Assembly: GCA_947034885.2 (NCBI GenBank) | Contig: OX344752.2 | Coordinates: forward strand, 11,532,001-11,596,000 | Direction: 5' to 3' | Length of the DNA stretch: 64,000 bases | Origin: Thuidium tamariscinum | Taxonomy: Eukaryota > Streptophyta > Bryopsida > Hypnales > Thuidiaceae | Shown here: positions 36,565 to 48,914 of the stretch, piece after piece | How positions within the stretch are numbered: position 1 is the first letter of the stretch | How the letters are laid out: each line of letters begins with the position of its first letter | Notes under the pieces: model-generated | What the model was told of the DNA's origin: nothing | The model's database searches: none | Seen by the model: only the letters and a program-made list of their open reading frames with translations | Made by a program: the position numbers and the translations under genes

Positions 36565-37276
36565 GAGCATCCCCACCGCATGGGTCAGAATTTGACTCAA
36601 AATCAGCCCCTTTGCAGGGCAGATGATTATGATTCATCCCGGCCAGAGTTGGAGAGCCCCACTGCTAAACAATGCAAACAACCCTCTAAATGACATTTTC
36701 AATTTTTTTAATTCAATTTTTCAATTACTTTGCCTTGAATTAAAATCCAAAAACATTGGCTTCATTTCCTTTGAGGTCTCATTCTCCTTGTTCGAGGAGA
36801 TCTCAAAATATTTTGAGTTTGTAATGGAACAAGGCTCCTTATATCCCCATGGGGTGGAGGGAGGTGCTCCAACCCATGCGGGATATATGAATTCCAACTT
36901 GTTAGAATTCATATATCCCGCATGGGTTGGAGCACCTCCCTCCACCCCATGGGGATATAAGGAGCCTTGTTCCATTTCAAACTCACTTCTCCCTACATAC
37001 ACTTCATTGTGAAATGTGAATGTAAGGAGACATGAGTTCTCAAGAGAAGTGGAACTCCCTACATCCTCTTGGGGTGGAGGGTAGATTCCCAATCCATGTG
37101 GGATAAAAGAGACTATGAACTCATCTTTTTTTGAGATAAGAATTGTCTCATTTTTGTACATGAAATTTCTCGTGCCATATTCTGAGTCTTATTATGCGTG
37201 GGGTGGGGTACAAATAGTTGGCTGACCCGGCCAAATACCCAGTTTGAGCCAATTCTAAGCTGCAGTGGGGATGGTC
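36565..37276 (+). mobile_element. Family D MITE, complete, PIF/Harbinger-like
   Basis: A 712-bp element with TIRs GAGCATCCCCACCGC and GCAGTGGGGATGGTC. It has TTA target duplications at 36562-36564 and 37277-37279. TTA targets and GAGCATC-type ends fit PIF/Harbinger (Tourist-like) MITEs. It contains a near-perfect 80-bp-arm palindrome at 36815-36984. The frames of 129 and 146 codons across it are mirror images of the palindrome, not genes. Confidence 0.85.
36815..36984. repeat. Palindrome, 80-bp arms, 10-bp centre
   Basis: Arms 36815-36894 and 36905-36984 are inverted copies with one mismatch seen near the outer end (GTAATGG against GAAATGG). The central 10 bases (CAACTTGTTA) are themselves nearly palindromic. 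Such near-identity suggests a young event or gene conversion, and a transcript would fold into a long hairpin. Confidence 0.9.
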
Positions 37277-37569
37277 TTAACTTGGATAACCCAAAAAATA
37301 ACTTATATGCACATATAATTGTCATTACTGTACTTGAAGGTTTAATTGGGCATCAAATTTGGATTTCCATGTCAGATTCTCAAAGATTTGCATCACACTA
37401 AACCATTCATAAGGTGACATGTGTGACGTTTTTTGGAATTTTGGAATTTTTTTTGCCAAATCTAAACTTTGTGTACAATAATTATGATTCAACTTAATTA
37501 GTATAGGAAAATAAAATTTATTTTTAATAGCAACTAAAAAAGGATTGCAACACACTTCAGTATGCACTA

Positions 37570-37826
37570 GTGTGCCCTATGTTGCCAAAATAAAAGTAAA
37601 TAAAATAAAATGAAATGTTTTCATTCATGAAAATTTTGAAATTCAATATCTTTCACACCATATGTCTAAACATCACAAATCAAAGTTTATGCATCCTTCT
37701 TTACTAAAGTCTTTTCAATAGTACCAAGAATGTGACCAAGAGATGTACAACTCTAGAGACCTTATTCAATCAAACAAAACAAAACAAACAAAATTATTTA
37801 AGATATAGATTATTTCAAGACATTAT
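37570..37826 (+). repeat. Dispersed repeat K, copy 2
   Basis: Partner of the copy at 10250: ATTCAATATCTTTCACACCATATGTC, CACCAAGAATGTG-like segment, AAACAAAACAAAACAAAC. Confidence 0.55.
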
Positions 37827-39379
37827 AAATGGACAAGAGTTTTCAAAGTATTAATACCTCAAGGACTAACAAGACATAATATATCCTCTTCAAATTTTCA
37901 AAAGTAAATTCTTGATAGGGTGAAATAAATTGCACTATTTTGTAAACTAGGATCTTGTAGAGTAAGAAGTTGACATACTTGTTCCATTTTCTGGTTTTCA
38001 AAACTTGAATGTAAGAAGTGTTTTAAAATTTATTTAGGAAATGTAGTTAATAGGAAAAGGGAGCAAATGTAATGCTTTTCCAATGAAAAAAAGAGTAGAG
38101 ATGGAAAAGAAAAAACATTTTTTGGGACATTTCTAGTCTTTTTTCTGTACAAATAAACAAGATTTGGAGAAAAAAAATGTCAAAATTTTTCTTTTTTATC
38201 AATTTTAAAATTAAGAGGTTCAATCTAGTCTCATTAAGAATACAATAAGAATAAGAAAAATAATTAGAGTGATTTCAAATTTGTTTGAAAAACTTCTAAA
38301 CAATATGATAATAATATCAATTGTTTAATTCAAAACATTTATCCATTTTTAATTTTTTTTAAATTTAGGATTCAATTTGGTCAATTTTAGCTTGCTACTC
38401 CTTTTGTTTGAAAATGTGTACAAATTTGAGAGAGTTTCTTATTTTTCAAAATTTTCAATAAAAAAATACTGCATTTGTCATAAATTGTAAGATTATTTTT
38501 TTGGAGGGGTAAAAAAGAAATATTCATCTTTCTTTTTTTAAATCTCTAAAATCTGTATTATTTGCCTAAGTATGAAATTGGTCATCTAAAATAGTTGTAT
38601 TTTAAAATCCAATAGTTGTAGTTTTTGACAATTAATTTCATGTATACTAGACAAAGTAGTGTTTACTTTTGTATGGTTGAAAGAAAAAATTTCAAGCACA
38701 TCTATGTGCCAAAAAATATTGAAGTGGCACAATTCATTGCAAACCTTTGTTGTCAAAAAGCCGTTGGACCTAGAGGGGTCACCATAACTCTATGTGTATC
38801 AAAAACCAACAACATGTTGTCATGTATAAATCTTGTATAGTAAGTTTCTAGGAAAAAGTTATGCTTTTGGATAAGGTGCCACTTATGGAAGGGTTTTTTT
38901 ATTAGAGAGGGTTTGACTATGTTTTAAGTCTCTTTGAAGAAAGTTTGCCATCTTAAATTGGTTGCAAATATGTAAGATATTACAAATCTTGCATTTCCAA
39001 AATATTGTATTCATTATTGAATCATGCTTCAAAACTTGATTAAACCTTAAAGTTATTTCATATTAGAAGGCCCAAAATTGCTTCAATATACCAATCTCCA
39101 AAGCAAGGTAAAGTCTTCATCTAATTTATTTTTAATAAGTTCAACCATAGGTACTATAAATTAACTTGTTAGATTACACCCTCCTAAAATTTCAAAATAA
39201 AAAACCTTTTCAATTGCAAGATCCTAATTTTTGAATTTCAAAAAAAAAATTTCAAATTTTTCCAAATGGCTACATTTCATCTTTCAAACATTTTACCCAA
39301 AAATGTGTAGATCTCACAACTTGCAACTTTCCATAATATATTGCAAAAATGAAATGGGAATACATATACAATATTTTTT
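37827..39379. other. Intergenic, nothing recognised
   Basis: AT-rich; a 71-codon plus frame at 38625 has no recognised domain. Confidence 0.5.
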
Positions 39380-39955
39380 ATAAGAAGGTTTTATATTCAT
39401 GGATGAAAATAAAATAAGTGGAAAGAAAAAGATGATGGTTTTAAATACTAAATTGTGAAAAGTTTAGTTATATAATTGAAAATGCCAATCCCAATTGTTG
39501 TAATGTTTTAATCCAACAATCTACATCCTATAATTTGATTTTGATTTTTTTTAAGTATTAAGAATTCAATTAAAAAAAGAACTCCAAAGTTTATTTTAGA
39601 GCAAAGATTCTATATTTGCCTAACAAAACAAAAACTCTTTGTATCTTTCATTTCATTGATCAAAATGGAATGATGTAAAAATTTATATATACATAAATCT
39701 AGAAAAACAATTGCAAATTTGAATTTCTTGGAAAAATATTTTTGAGCTACCTATGTGGAAAAAAACTATATAATATGCAATAACTTTTTAACCATGTAGT
39801 AAAAAGTTATGAAAATGGTTGCAGCTTAAAGCTACTTCTTGACCACATGTTTATGAATTAAAAAATATATATATATTCCATTCTAAGTAAGCTATCTAAA
39901 TTTTCATTGTCACAAAAAAACAATGTAAGGTCCTTGAAGGGTAAAAAGTTAACAA
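39380..39955 (-). mobile_element. Family F element, degraded (F3a)
   Basis: Blocks matching F1 include TTAAATACTAAATTGTGAA, AAAATGCCAATCCCAATTGT and TAACTTTTTAACCATGTAGTA. The ends are decayed. Confidence 0.5.
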
Positions 39956-41061
39956 GCAACATTAAGACGATTCAAAGAACCCCCTAATGATTTTTTGCAA
40001 TTGGTGATAGTAGTGATAGTAGTATGTAATTTTCAAGAATTTTTTTTTTATGAAATATAATATAAAACAATAGTAAAACACTTAAGAAAATGAATGTTAC
40101 AAAAATCAAGCCTAAAGAAACAATCTCAAATTATGCACAAATTTTTAGTAATGAAAAATATTAAGAAAATGGATGTTTTGTATTTAGAATTTAGTATAAG
40201 CGTTTTGAAGAATAGAAAAAAAGGATTGGGATTTCTTAAGAATGTATTGAAGATGAGATTCCAACAAAAACACATTGGAAAAGTATTATTGAATGTACAA
40301 AAATGAACAAGGCCATGGAGTGACAGATGGACTTATGTGGTAGATGAAATTATTATTTTATTTTGAGGTACCTATTGCATTGTAGGTCTATACATATTGT
40401 GGATTTATACTTGTAGAAGTTCACCTTTTAAGTGATATGTGTGTGCCTTCATAAGTCTTGTATGTTTATTTTTAAAAGAATTAAATGTTCAAATTTTGAA
40501 CAACCAACAAATGCAAATTTTTCTTAATTATACAAAATGTTCTTCAATCCATCTAAATATTTGTAGAATTTATATTAATTCTCTTTCATTTATATAGCAC
40601 AAATTTTTATAGCTTCCATAGTTCAAGGGATATAAGGTAAACTTCCTTATTATATGTAGAATGAGTGGTTTGTCTTGTTGTCATTAGTTAAATAATTTAG
40701 ATTTTTTTTCAATACAAAGACAAATGTGAGAAATGAAGGAAGCAATTGAAATTTTTTGGGGGGGACAAAGTATGAGTTTTTTTAATGAATTTTTCAAGTA
40801 TGCTACCCAATTGATCCTAAAGAATCTCTTGACTACCCCATATCAACAAAAGAATGTTTCCACAATGGTCATCTTACCACCTAAAGCAAGCACAACATTT
40901 TTAGACATGGTTAGGATATTGAAGGAATAAAAAAATAACATTCTATGACAAGTTTACATTGAAAGGTGTAAGCATCCAATGATAATTACTAATAACTCTA
41001 TAAATATCTCCCAAAGCACTGATTATGACCAAAAATCAACCTAATGTAGTCCTAATCCCAT
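39956..41061. other. Intergenic, nothing recognised
   Basis: AT-rich; Lys/Phe-rich frames of 65-70 codons at 40094 and 40733 are not gene-like. Confidence 0.5.
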
Positions 41062-41370
41062 TTAACCCCTAAATGCAAAAACGGCATTTTTTTGGCAACA
41101 TAGCAATTTGGGGCATCTCACTACAAATGGAGTTTGTTTGTTTTTTCTTTGAAAATTTCATAAAATATGTGCCTAAAAAATAGCTTTATAGCCTAACAAT
41201 TTTCATAACTATTGACTACATGGTTAAAAAGTTATGGTATGATATGCGATTTTCATTACTTGGTGAACAACCTAGGTAGCTCAAAAAACTTTTTTTTAAA
41301 AGATTTTCTAAAAAAATAAAAATTAGAAATTGATTCTTTAGGTTTATATATACATGGAAAGAATACTAAT
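41062..41370 (+). mobile_element. Family F element, 5' fragment (F4a)
   Basis: It begins TTAACCCCTAAATGC and matches F2 for about 300 bp (CTCACTACAAATGGAGTTTG, GACTACATGGTTAAAAAG). It then stops after TTTAGGTTTATATATACATGG. Confidence 0.6.
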
Positions 41371-42329
41371 ATGATAAAATCGGAAAGATGGAAATCAATC
41401 AATCAATGAATATTGATATTTTCATTAGATGGAATGTATTACAAAGAAATAAGGAAGTTTTCTTGCTTTAATCTATACAATGAGTATTGGATAATTATTA
41501 ACAAACGTAGATGGTATTATTTTTCATTTTTCTCGAGATCTAACAAAGGACGCTAGATGACTAGGTTCTTAAATTAAGGGAACCTTGATATGAGATTGGA
41601 GTTATTTCTCTTTAAGCCCTATGAACACAAACCAAAATTTTTAAAGTAGAAACATCCTATCTTGCACATTGTCTAAAAATACTATCATTACTACTATGCA
41701 TATGTCTCCAAAGTCAATGCATACCTATGTTAAAGAAATGATTTTAAGACATCTAACAAAAAAACTTTGATCATTCATAATTTTGAATATAAAATCAAAA
41801 TGTTGCATTCTTTTATACAATGGAAGCTCCTTTCACTTGCCAATAAGGAAATATGAAAATATAAGCAAGCTAATAATAATAATTTTGTATACTAAAAAAT
41901 GGCATTTTCAGATGTTCCTATTTTACTACAAATGTTTTGTGTGCTCGTCTTTGCTAAAGATTGTAAAGAGTTCCATGATTCTAATAGAGAATTCAAGCTT
42001 TTAGAGTTGCCCCAAAAGAATGAAATAAAAGCCATGCTTGTCAATGAACTTTAATTTCCATCCCCCTTCTCCCACCTTCATTATTTTTATTTTTAACCAA
42101 CCATTGAAATGGTCATTTTTAAAGTCCAAGTAGCAGGGTGGTTAATAATTTGTCATTGAATAAGGTAAACCAATTTTTGACAAGCAAACCATTCATGACA
42201 AAGCATCTAGGGAATGACCTATTAGAGTCTTATACTCTTACATCAAACCACGATAGACTTTTTCTAATAAGTCAGATTAGGACTACATTAGATTGGTCAT
42301 GGGCCAATATCAATGCCTTGAGTGATGGT
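41371..42329. other. Intergenic with an A-family remnant
   Basis: Only the degraded A5 stretch (41817-41935) is identifiable. Confidence 0.5.
41817..41935 (+). mobile_element. Family A MITE, degraded remnant (A5)
   Basis: The stretch TTTCACTTGCCAATAAG followed by AGCAAGCTAATAATA matches the middle and right part of family A. Both TIRs are decayed. Confidence 0.45.
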
Positions 42330-42860
42330 AATGGAGTAAATAGTCAAATTGCTTTAGGAAATTGTTACCTTTTCAATGTGAATTCCTCTCAAAATCAAAA
42401 TTTTTAATTCTTTCATGTTGTCGCCATGTTCAAAAATGTTATAGCCATTTGAAGACCAATGATGCTAGTATGTGAGCATGAAAATGCAAACATGTGAGCC
42501 TTGAGCATGCATATAAGTAGATATACAACAACCATTGATGGTGATTATGACATAAACACCTACAATACATGTATCTATAGTATAGTTTCTCTATAAATAT
42601 AGAAAGTTTTTATATTATAGGGCACCTATACCATAGGTATGTAATCTTCTAAACTCACAAGTTCACACTCTTAGGCTCACATAAAAGCAACCTTTGTTTA
42701 AAGACTCTTTTTGACCAATTAGACAACACACTTCAAAAATTCATAAAAAATTCATACTTTGTTAGAAAAAAAACACTCATTGCTCTCTTCATTTCTCAAA
42801 TTTATCTTAATATAGAAAAAAATATTAGAATTATTTTTTCCTAATGGCAATAAGACAAAC
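42330..42860 (+). repeat. Dispersed repeat L, copy 4, interrupted by C2
   Basis: GTCGCCATGTTCAAAAATGTTATAGCC precedes C2. TTAAAGACTCTTTTTGACCAATTAGACAAC and ATTCATACTTTGTTAG follow it. Confidence 0.6.
42464..42688. mobile_element. Family C MITE (C2)
   Basis: A 225-bp copy of C1 starting GCTAGTATGTGAGCATG and ending GGCTCACATAAAAGC. It lies within family L sequence, interrupting it. Confidence 0.7.
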
Positions 42861-43382
42861 ACTTGGTCTACCTATCATAGACTGGTTTACCTTAACTAGG
42901 CCTCGCTTAGGATCTCTTTTGAGTACAGTATTTTTTCCTGGCAGGACCAATGGTTGGATGATCCCCTCACTCCACTTGTCACTTTCTCATTCGTCCGTCT
43001 GTCCGTCCGTAGCAAGCGTATAATTAGGGTCACCTTCAACCTGCAGCACACGCATGAGCAGCCAGACTTGCTTCCAGATTAGAACATGACTTCAGTTGCA
43101 GGGAGTAATGTAAGTTAAGTTAGTACCCGAATATTGGCAGGCTCCGCTGATGTGTGCTAGCATGACATTTTGCATCATGTTTGCATCATAAACAGTAAGT
43201 TAGCCTTTGTTGGCCTTGTCCTTTGGGACAGAGACCATGGCATGGACTATGGGTTTCAGCTCTTTGTTTCCAAATCTTATCTATAACCCTATTCACACTA
43301 AACGATAATGATGTGGATAAGCATTTGCTTCCTTGAAGGGGGCTGACCGAGGAGGATTGCCCAGGCAAACCTAAGGGACATT
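42861..43382. other. Low-copy GC-richer patch
   Basis: Includes TCCGTCTGTCCGTCCGT at about 42993 and TAAGTTAAGTTAG at 43110. The minus frame 43186-43368 has no recognised domain. Confidence 0.4.
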
Positions 43383-43656
43383 AAGGTGGGTACACCTAAA
43401 AGTGTCACTTTTTGGTACTGTGCCTAGTAACCATTATTGGTTTGATCAAATTTCCATATAGCCTTCTTGGCAAGTGAAAGCACATTCCAATGCACCAAAA
43501 AACGCAACATTTGGATACAGTATGTAAAACTTATTAAGGTTCAAAGTCTGTTTCTAAAAGTGCTCCAGCCAAATAGGTACATAATGGAACTCAGAAATGT
43601 ACAACAACTATAGATGGCAGTTTTAGGTGAGGTGCAATTTTAGGTGTACCCACCTC
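43383..43656 (-). mobile_element. Family A MITE, full length (A6a)
   Basis: It starts AAGGTGGGTACACC after TTA and ends GTGTACCCACCTC. The left half matches A2 and A3. It abuts family J element J4 within 4 bp on its right. Confidence 0.75.
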
Positions 43657-43657
43657 A

Positions 43658-43926
43658 TAGGGGATTTGAGGCCTCCAAAGGGTTGTTTTGGGGTTGTTCC
43701 CCGAAATTGTTCCCGTAATTGCTGGCCGCTATCAAGCCAACATTTATTCAAATAAATAAATAAATAAATAAATTTGGGTCTTGAAATATGAAAAAAAGTC
43801 TAAAAAAATTAATTTTTAAAGACATGGCACTCTCTCGACCACATAGGATTCTTGTTCATGCGGCAGAAACTGTGTTCCTACAGCCTAAGAACCCGCAATC
43901 TTCCTATGGCCTCAAGAATCCCCTAA
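43658..43926. mobile_element. Family J MITE (J4)
   Basis: It runs from ATAGGGGATTTGAGGCC to GGCCTCAAGAATCCCCTAATG. It includes an (AAAT)n run at 43752-43775. It sits directly between A6a and E5, making a three-element head-to-tail row. Confidence 0.75.
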
Positions 43927-44252
43927 TGGGAGGTCCAAGAAGCGCCCATCTCATAGATGAAACTGAATTTTGGGGAGGTGAAACTTCTTGAATTAGTTTT
44001 TAGTAAATTTTCCTTGAAAAGCAAGTGGAATTGGCATCTAACTCAAGTTGTTTCATATTTTTTGGAGCTTTATGAAATTAGCTATGAAAATTTGAAGTCG
44101 AAATGGCATAGGGGCTCTAAAACTGCCCACCCCCTCAAATGTACACTATTTGTACATTCCTGTAAAGATGAAAAAGTAGCATATACAAACAATGTTCATT
44201 TGTGAAGGTGGGTGGTTTTAGAGCCTAAGTGGTTTTCAAGAGCCCTCCCTTA
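43927..44252 (+). mobile_element. Family E MITE (E5)
   Basis: It runs from GGGAGGTCCAAG to GAGCCCTCCCT followed by TA. It shares GTTGTTTCATATTTTTTGG, GGGGCTCTAAAA and the AATGTACACT/AATGTTCATTTG hairpin with other copies. It directly follows J4. Confidence 0.7.
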
Positions 44253-44855
44253 GTCAAGTTCATTTTTGTTTCATTTGAATAATTTTGTTTTACTTTCCAT
44301 GTCTTCCATGTTTTCTAGCAATAAACTAATACCATCATTCTCCTTAGACAGAGTTTCACGGTCACATTGTTCTTGTTCATAATACTCCCTTTCTTTCTAA
44401 ACAAATCCATATTTTCTCTATGTTTTACAAAGGTAACACATGTCTTTTTACAAAAATAGGGGGAGGGAGAAGAAGCTTACAACCCATTTCTGACCATTTA
44501 AGGAATTCAGCATAGCTACTAAATGGGGTGGGTGGGTGGGAGATATTTCCATGTTGGAAAATAGATTTCAAGCAGATTTGAATTTTTTTTTTTTTCATTT
44601 TTCAACAAGATTATGTGAAATTTAGTCTTATTGTATAGTTATGTTTAATTGTAACCATAGGCTCATCAAGAAATTTAAAAGAAATTAACTCTTTATGATG
44701 CATCATAATTGACCAATTACTCCCATTTTCAATACTTGGAAGCATAATGACCTAGACTCTAGAAAGGGGAGAGGAGAGAGGGTTGATTGGAAAGGGGACA
44801 ACTACCTAAGTTCTAAAATTGATAGTGGAAGGGAAGGAGGGGTGATTGCTATGGT
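44253..44855. other. Intergenic, nothing recognised
   Basis: Contains a GGGTGGGTGGG run at 44528 and a purine-rich stretch at 44765-44780. Confidence 0.5.
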
Positions 44856-45184
44856 AAGGTAGAAGGTCCATAAAGTTGGCCCTTGAAGAGTTGAAAAAAT
44901 TCATTAGGGGGAGTTCCGACTTTATAGAATTGTTTTTTGAGAAGATTTTCCTTGTATGGAAATGAAATTGGCATCTAATCTAAGTTATTTTATATTTTTT
45001 TGAAGCTTTGTGGAATTACTAAAGAATTTTTGAAGTTGAAATGCAATGTTAGATAAAAGCATCCACCTCTTGAAATGTATACTACTTTTTCATTGTAGAA
45101 GCAATAATTTTTTTTAATAAATAGAGTACACTTTAAGAGGTGGATGCTTTTTGAGCCCCATTGCTTTATGGACCTCCTACCTTT
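44856..45184 (+). mobile_element. Family E MITE, full length (E6)
   Basis: TIRs are AAGGTAGAAGGTCCATAAAG and CTTTATGGACCTCCTACCTT (one mismatch). Length is about 329 bp. The internal CACCTCTTGAAATGTATACT and its complement form the family hairpin. Confidence 0.8.
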
Positions 45185-47176
45185 CCTTGTTTTGGACAAC
45201 CTCACCTTGTTTTTTGGTTAGGTTCTTTGTTGAATAATTGTGAAAATTTGATCCTAGTTTGTAGTAATTATTTTTGTGCTTCTTCATCACTTCTAAGTAA
45301 GTTTGAGATTTTTTAATTTTATAATCAAATTTAAAGCATTGATGGAAAACAAAAAGTTTCAATGTTTTCCCTTGTGAATGAAAAATGGGGCAATAATGGG
45401 TCACTTTGCCCTAGTCTAGTATAAGCTTGGCAAGCCACCAAAAGCAATTGGTTTATCAGTGGCAAGCCAATGGTAAAAATGGATTAATTCAATCTAGATT
45501 TTTGTAAAACTTTGATAGTGGAAATCCCACACTAGCTTATGCACTCATTTTGTAGTGTTATTGCAACATTTATGACAATCAAATAGTTTAATTAATTGAT
45601 TAATTAATATTTTCTAAGGCATATTAAATCATTTTTTCCACTAATACAATAAATTCTCTTTGTTAAACTCTTAAAAAAATTGTGAGAGACACGTTTCATA
45701 GCACAATTAGGTTTTGTTTAAGACCCCATTAGTCATTAGGGGTTTAATTCTTTAGTATTGAGCTAAGTTCAAGTAATATTTATATTTTATATTGGATTTT
45801 CTTAAAGAAAAATATACAATGTTGTCTATTTTTACATTTTGAGCTCTTGAAATTCAATGGGTTTTTTTCAAATTAATAGTAGAAATTAAAAGGCAAGAAA
45901 AAGTGCAACTAATTTGGCTAGTGTGGACCTTTAAACTTAGGAGAAATTTGATTTGACCTTCAAAATTAGAAAGAGAGGCATACATAGAGACATTTAACTT
46001 CAAACAAAGCTACAAAACCAACAATGCTTGAAAACTCACTAGGGGTGAAAACCAAATATGCAAGTTAGATTAACCAACCAGCTTTTAAAATGGTGTGTGT
46101 TCACCCACTTATTATAAACCTTAGGCCTTCTTTAGAGTAGATAGCTTTGAATTGTTTTTGTTTGCAATAAATTGTCTTTTTTTGTTGTTATTGAATTAAA
46201 ACTAAAAAAAATAAGCTAATTCAATCTATCTTATCTCCTACTTCAAAACTTTGTTAATTTTCTAAAATGGATATCAAACTTCAATTTGATATTAGAAGAT
46301 TTAAAAAATAAATAAACTCAACTATATGAAAATTTGGTTTAATGCTAATAAATACCAATGATGGAAAATTTTTATTTGGTTAGTAATTATTGTATATAGT
46401 ATATAATAATCAAAGGTTAATTACTAGATCTTGTTATTTTAATACTATTTTTTGTAGTTGTAACTCATACTTTAAGAATTGGCCCATGTTTCCTTCATAT
46501 TAACTTAGATGACATCAAACCACGTTTGTATCTCTTTTAAAAAGGTTATTTGATTGCAATTTTAGCCTAAAAGAAATTAGGGGCAAAAAAAGAAAATCTA
46601 TGAATATATTGCCAATCCTCAATTATTTCACTTTTTATGTTCTATTTTTGATATTAAATAAGAGAATTATTTTGGTGTTTTTAATATAGTTGAAAATTAC
46701 ATGTCTTTTTTGAGCCTAAAAAAATTAGACTATTCACAAAGAAATAAATTTACCATCAATGTTCAAAGGTAATTAAAAAAAATAGCCACCCATTATAAGG
46801 AAAAATGAAACTTAGAAAAAACTAACCCTACAAATGAAAACATGGTCTACACAGATGAGAGAAATGACTCACTATACAAACCACATGATGAATTTGACTA
46901 CCTATAGATCTCTTGACTCTCCTTGTAGGCACTTCCCTAGCCTATGCAAACCATATTCTACTAATGCCTTTAAATAAAGATGATGTACTTTAGTACCTAC
47001 ATTTGAATTTAATCATGGAATCTAAGCTTCATATAAAATGAACTCTATTAATCCTTAAAAGACATTTCATGTTGAAGTGTGGTTAAACATCATTAGAATC
47101 CTGTATTAAAATACACATTTAAGAAAAAATTCAAATGTAGTATCATATGTCTAAATTTTATTCTCATTTTTCATGA
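45185..47176. other. Intergenic, 2 kb, nothing recognised
   Basis: AT-rich; the 75-codon minus frame at 45177 is Lys/Phe-rich and not gene-like. Confidence 0.5.
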
Positions 47177-48101
47177 CTAACCCCTTAAGTTCCTTAACTA
47201 TGTTTATTCCAAAAATGGTCAAAAACTACCATTTCTAGTGTACATACCAATTTTTTTTAAACAATTTTTTGAGATTTGTAACCATAGGATCTTGTAGTAA
47301 ATTGGCTTCTGAACATGTGCAAACAATTTCAAATTTGTTTACAATGTAGATTGCAAGATATTTGCGTTTGAATGCTCAAATTTTTTTCCCTATCCTATAG
47401 AAAACAAGGTAGCTACACTTCAGAAGGCAAAAATCATATGAAAAATGGTCCAAAGTTTTTGTGTCTCTTTGGATTTATTCTTGAGGCGAAGTAGGGTACT
47501 TGCCCAAATAAACTTCAAATTGTTTAGAATTGTACAACATATAGGAAAAAATAGTAAGTAAAAAGAAGTAGGAAATGATTTAAAATAAAAAAATTATTAA
47601 GATTTTATTTATGAAGTTGAAAAATGACAATCCCAATGGTTGAAATGTTGTACTAAACAATCTACACCCTATGATTTTTTTTTGAGAAATATTGAAAATT
47701 GAGTAAACTAAAGGACTTCAAAGTTTGTTTTAGAGTAGAAAATCCATAATTGTCCATGAACAAAAAAAACTCATAACTTTTGAGTTATTTTATCAAAATG
47801 GAATGATTCAAAGCTTCCATGCATATATAAATGAAGAAAACTAATTTCAAATTTTTTGTTTATGAAAAAAGTGGTTTTTTTCAATTTGCCCAAATTGCCT
47901 AGTTACCAAAAAGAAATAACATACTAGGCCATAACTTTTGATTTGTATTTCCAAATGTCCTAATTTTTAGTACATATGAAGAATATTCCTCATCCCTATC
48001 TTCTATAACTTTGGGCCCAAAATATAGAAATCTCCTATCACATGTATTTGCCCAAAATTGCTATGTTGCTAAATTTAGCAGATTGGTCTTTAAGGGGTCT
48101 A
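47177..48101 (-). mobile_element. Family F element, full length (F5)
   Basis: About 925 bp in the same orientation as F1. Degraded ends are CTAACCCCTTAAG and TAAGGGGTCTAAAG. Shared blocks include GTAACCATAGGATCTTGTAGT and AATGTAGATTGCAAGATATT. Confidence 0.6.
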
Positions 48102-48860
48102 AAGCATCAAATTGAATTTTGTATGATTTCTACAAGAACTTTCTTTGAAAAAATCATAGTAATTATTAAATACCTAAAGTAGTATGAAATTTTTAAGAAA
48201 AATGGATAGAATAGTGACAAACATCATGGATCATTTGATATACTCCTTGAGTTTATACCAAGAGAAATTTGATCGAAAAAGTTTAGAAGTGGTGTATTTT
48301 GAGCTATGAAGATGCCATCTTTAAAGTTTAATAATAATAACAATTTTAATAATTCTGCAAAAAATTCAAATGAAATGAAAAGTAGATTATTGGAACTACA
48401 TTATCTTAGTTGAGCTTAAAAACATTTAAAATCAAGAACTATATGAAAATCTAAATTTAGATTTTCAAAATGCCCATGAGGCATGCAATGTCCTTTCTGG
48501 GTTTATTTAAATCCCAAAACTCCGCTTGCAACCCAATACCTAATAAGTACCATTGAAGGATGGTGACTATGATTTATTACACTTGGTTAATGTAAAATTT
48601 ATCATGTCAATGGCACATGCCAAGATTGGAATGAAATTTACAATTTTAACAATTTTGTAGAAAACTTAAATGAATTAAAAAAAAAGTAAATTATTGAGGC
48701 AATATTCTTAGTTAAACTTGAAAACATTTAAAATCAAGAATTACTTAAAAATTTAGGTTTTAACTTTTAAAATGCCTATAGGACTTGCAATACAATGTCC
48801 TTTTAAAGTTCTTTTTTAAATCCCCACATTCCTTGTGCAACCAAATACATAATAAGTACC

Positions 48861-48914
48861 TTTTTGCAATGAAATTCCGTTTCATTTGTTTCAAAAATAA
48901 GAAACAAAAATACA
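48861..48914 (-). mobile_element. 54-bp retroposed fragment with target duplication
   Basis: TTTTTGCAATGAAATTCCGT... ending in an A-rich AAGAAACAAAAATACA tail is flanked by ACATAATAAGTACC (48847-48860) and ACATAATAACAAGTACC (48915-48931). The paralogous unit near 48540 has CTAATAAGTACCATTGAAG with no insert, so it shows the empty site. This fits a 5'-truncated SINE or LINE tail. Confidence 0.6.

Noticed and set aside
36623-37161. Overlapping 129- and 146-codon frames on opposite strands containing the same peptide
   Set aside because: The shared peptide is the mirror image made by the 80-bp-arm palindrome of a MITE, not coding sequence.
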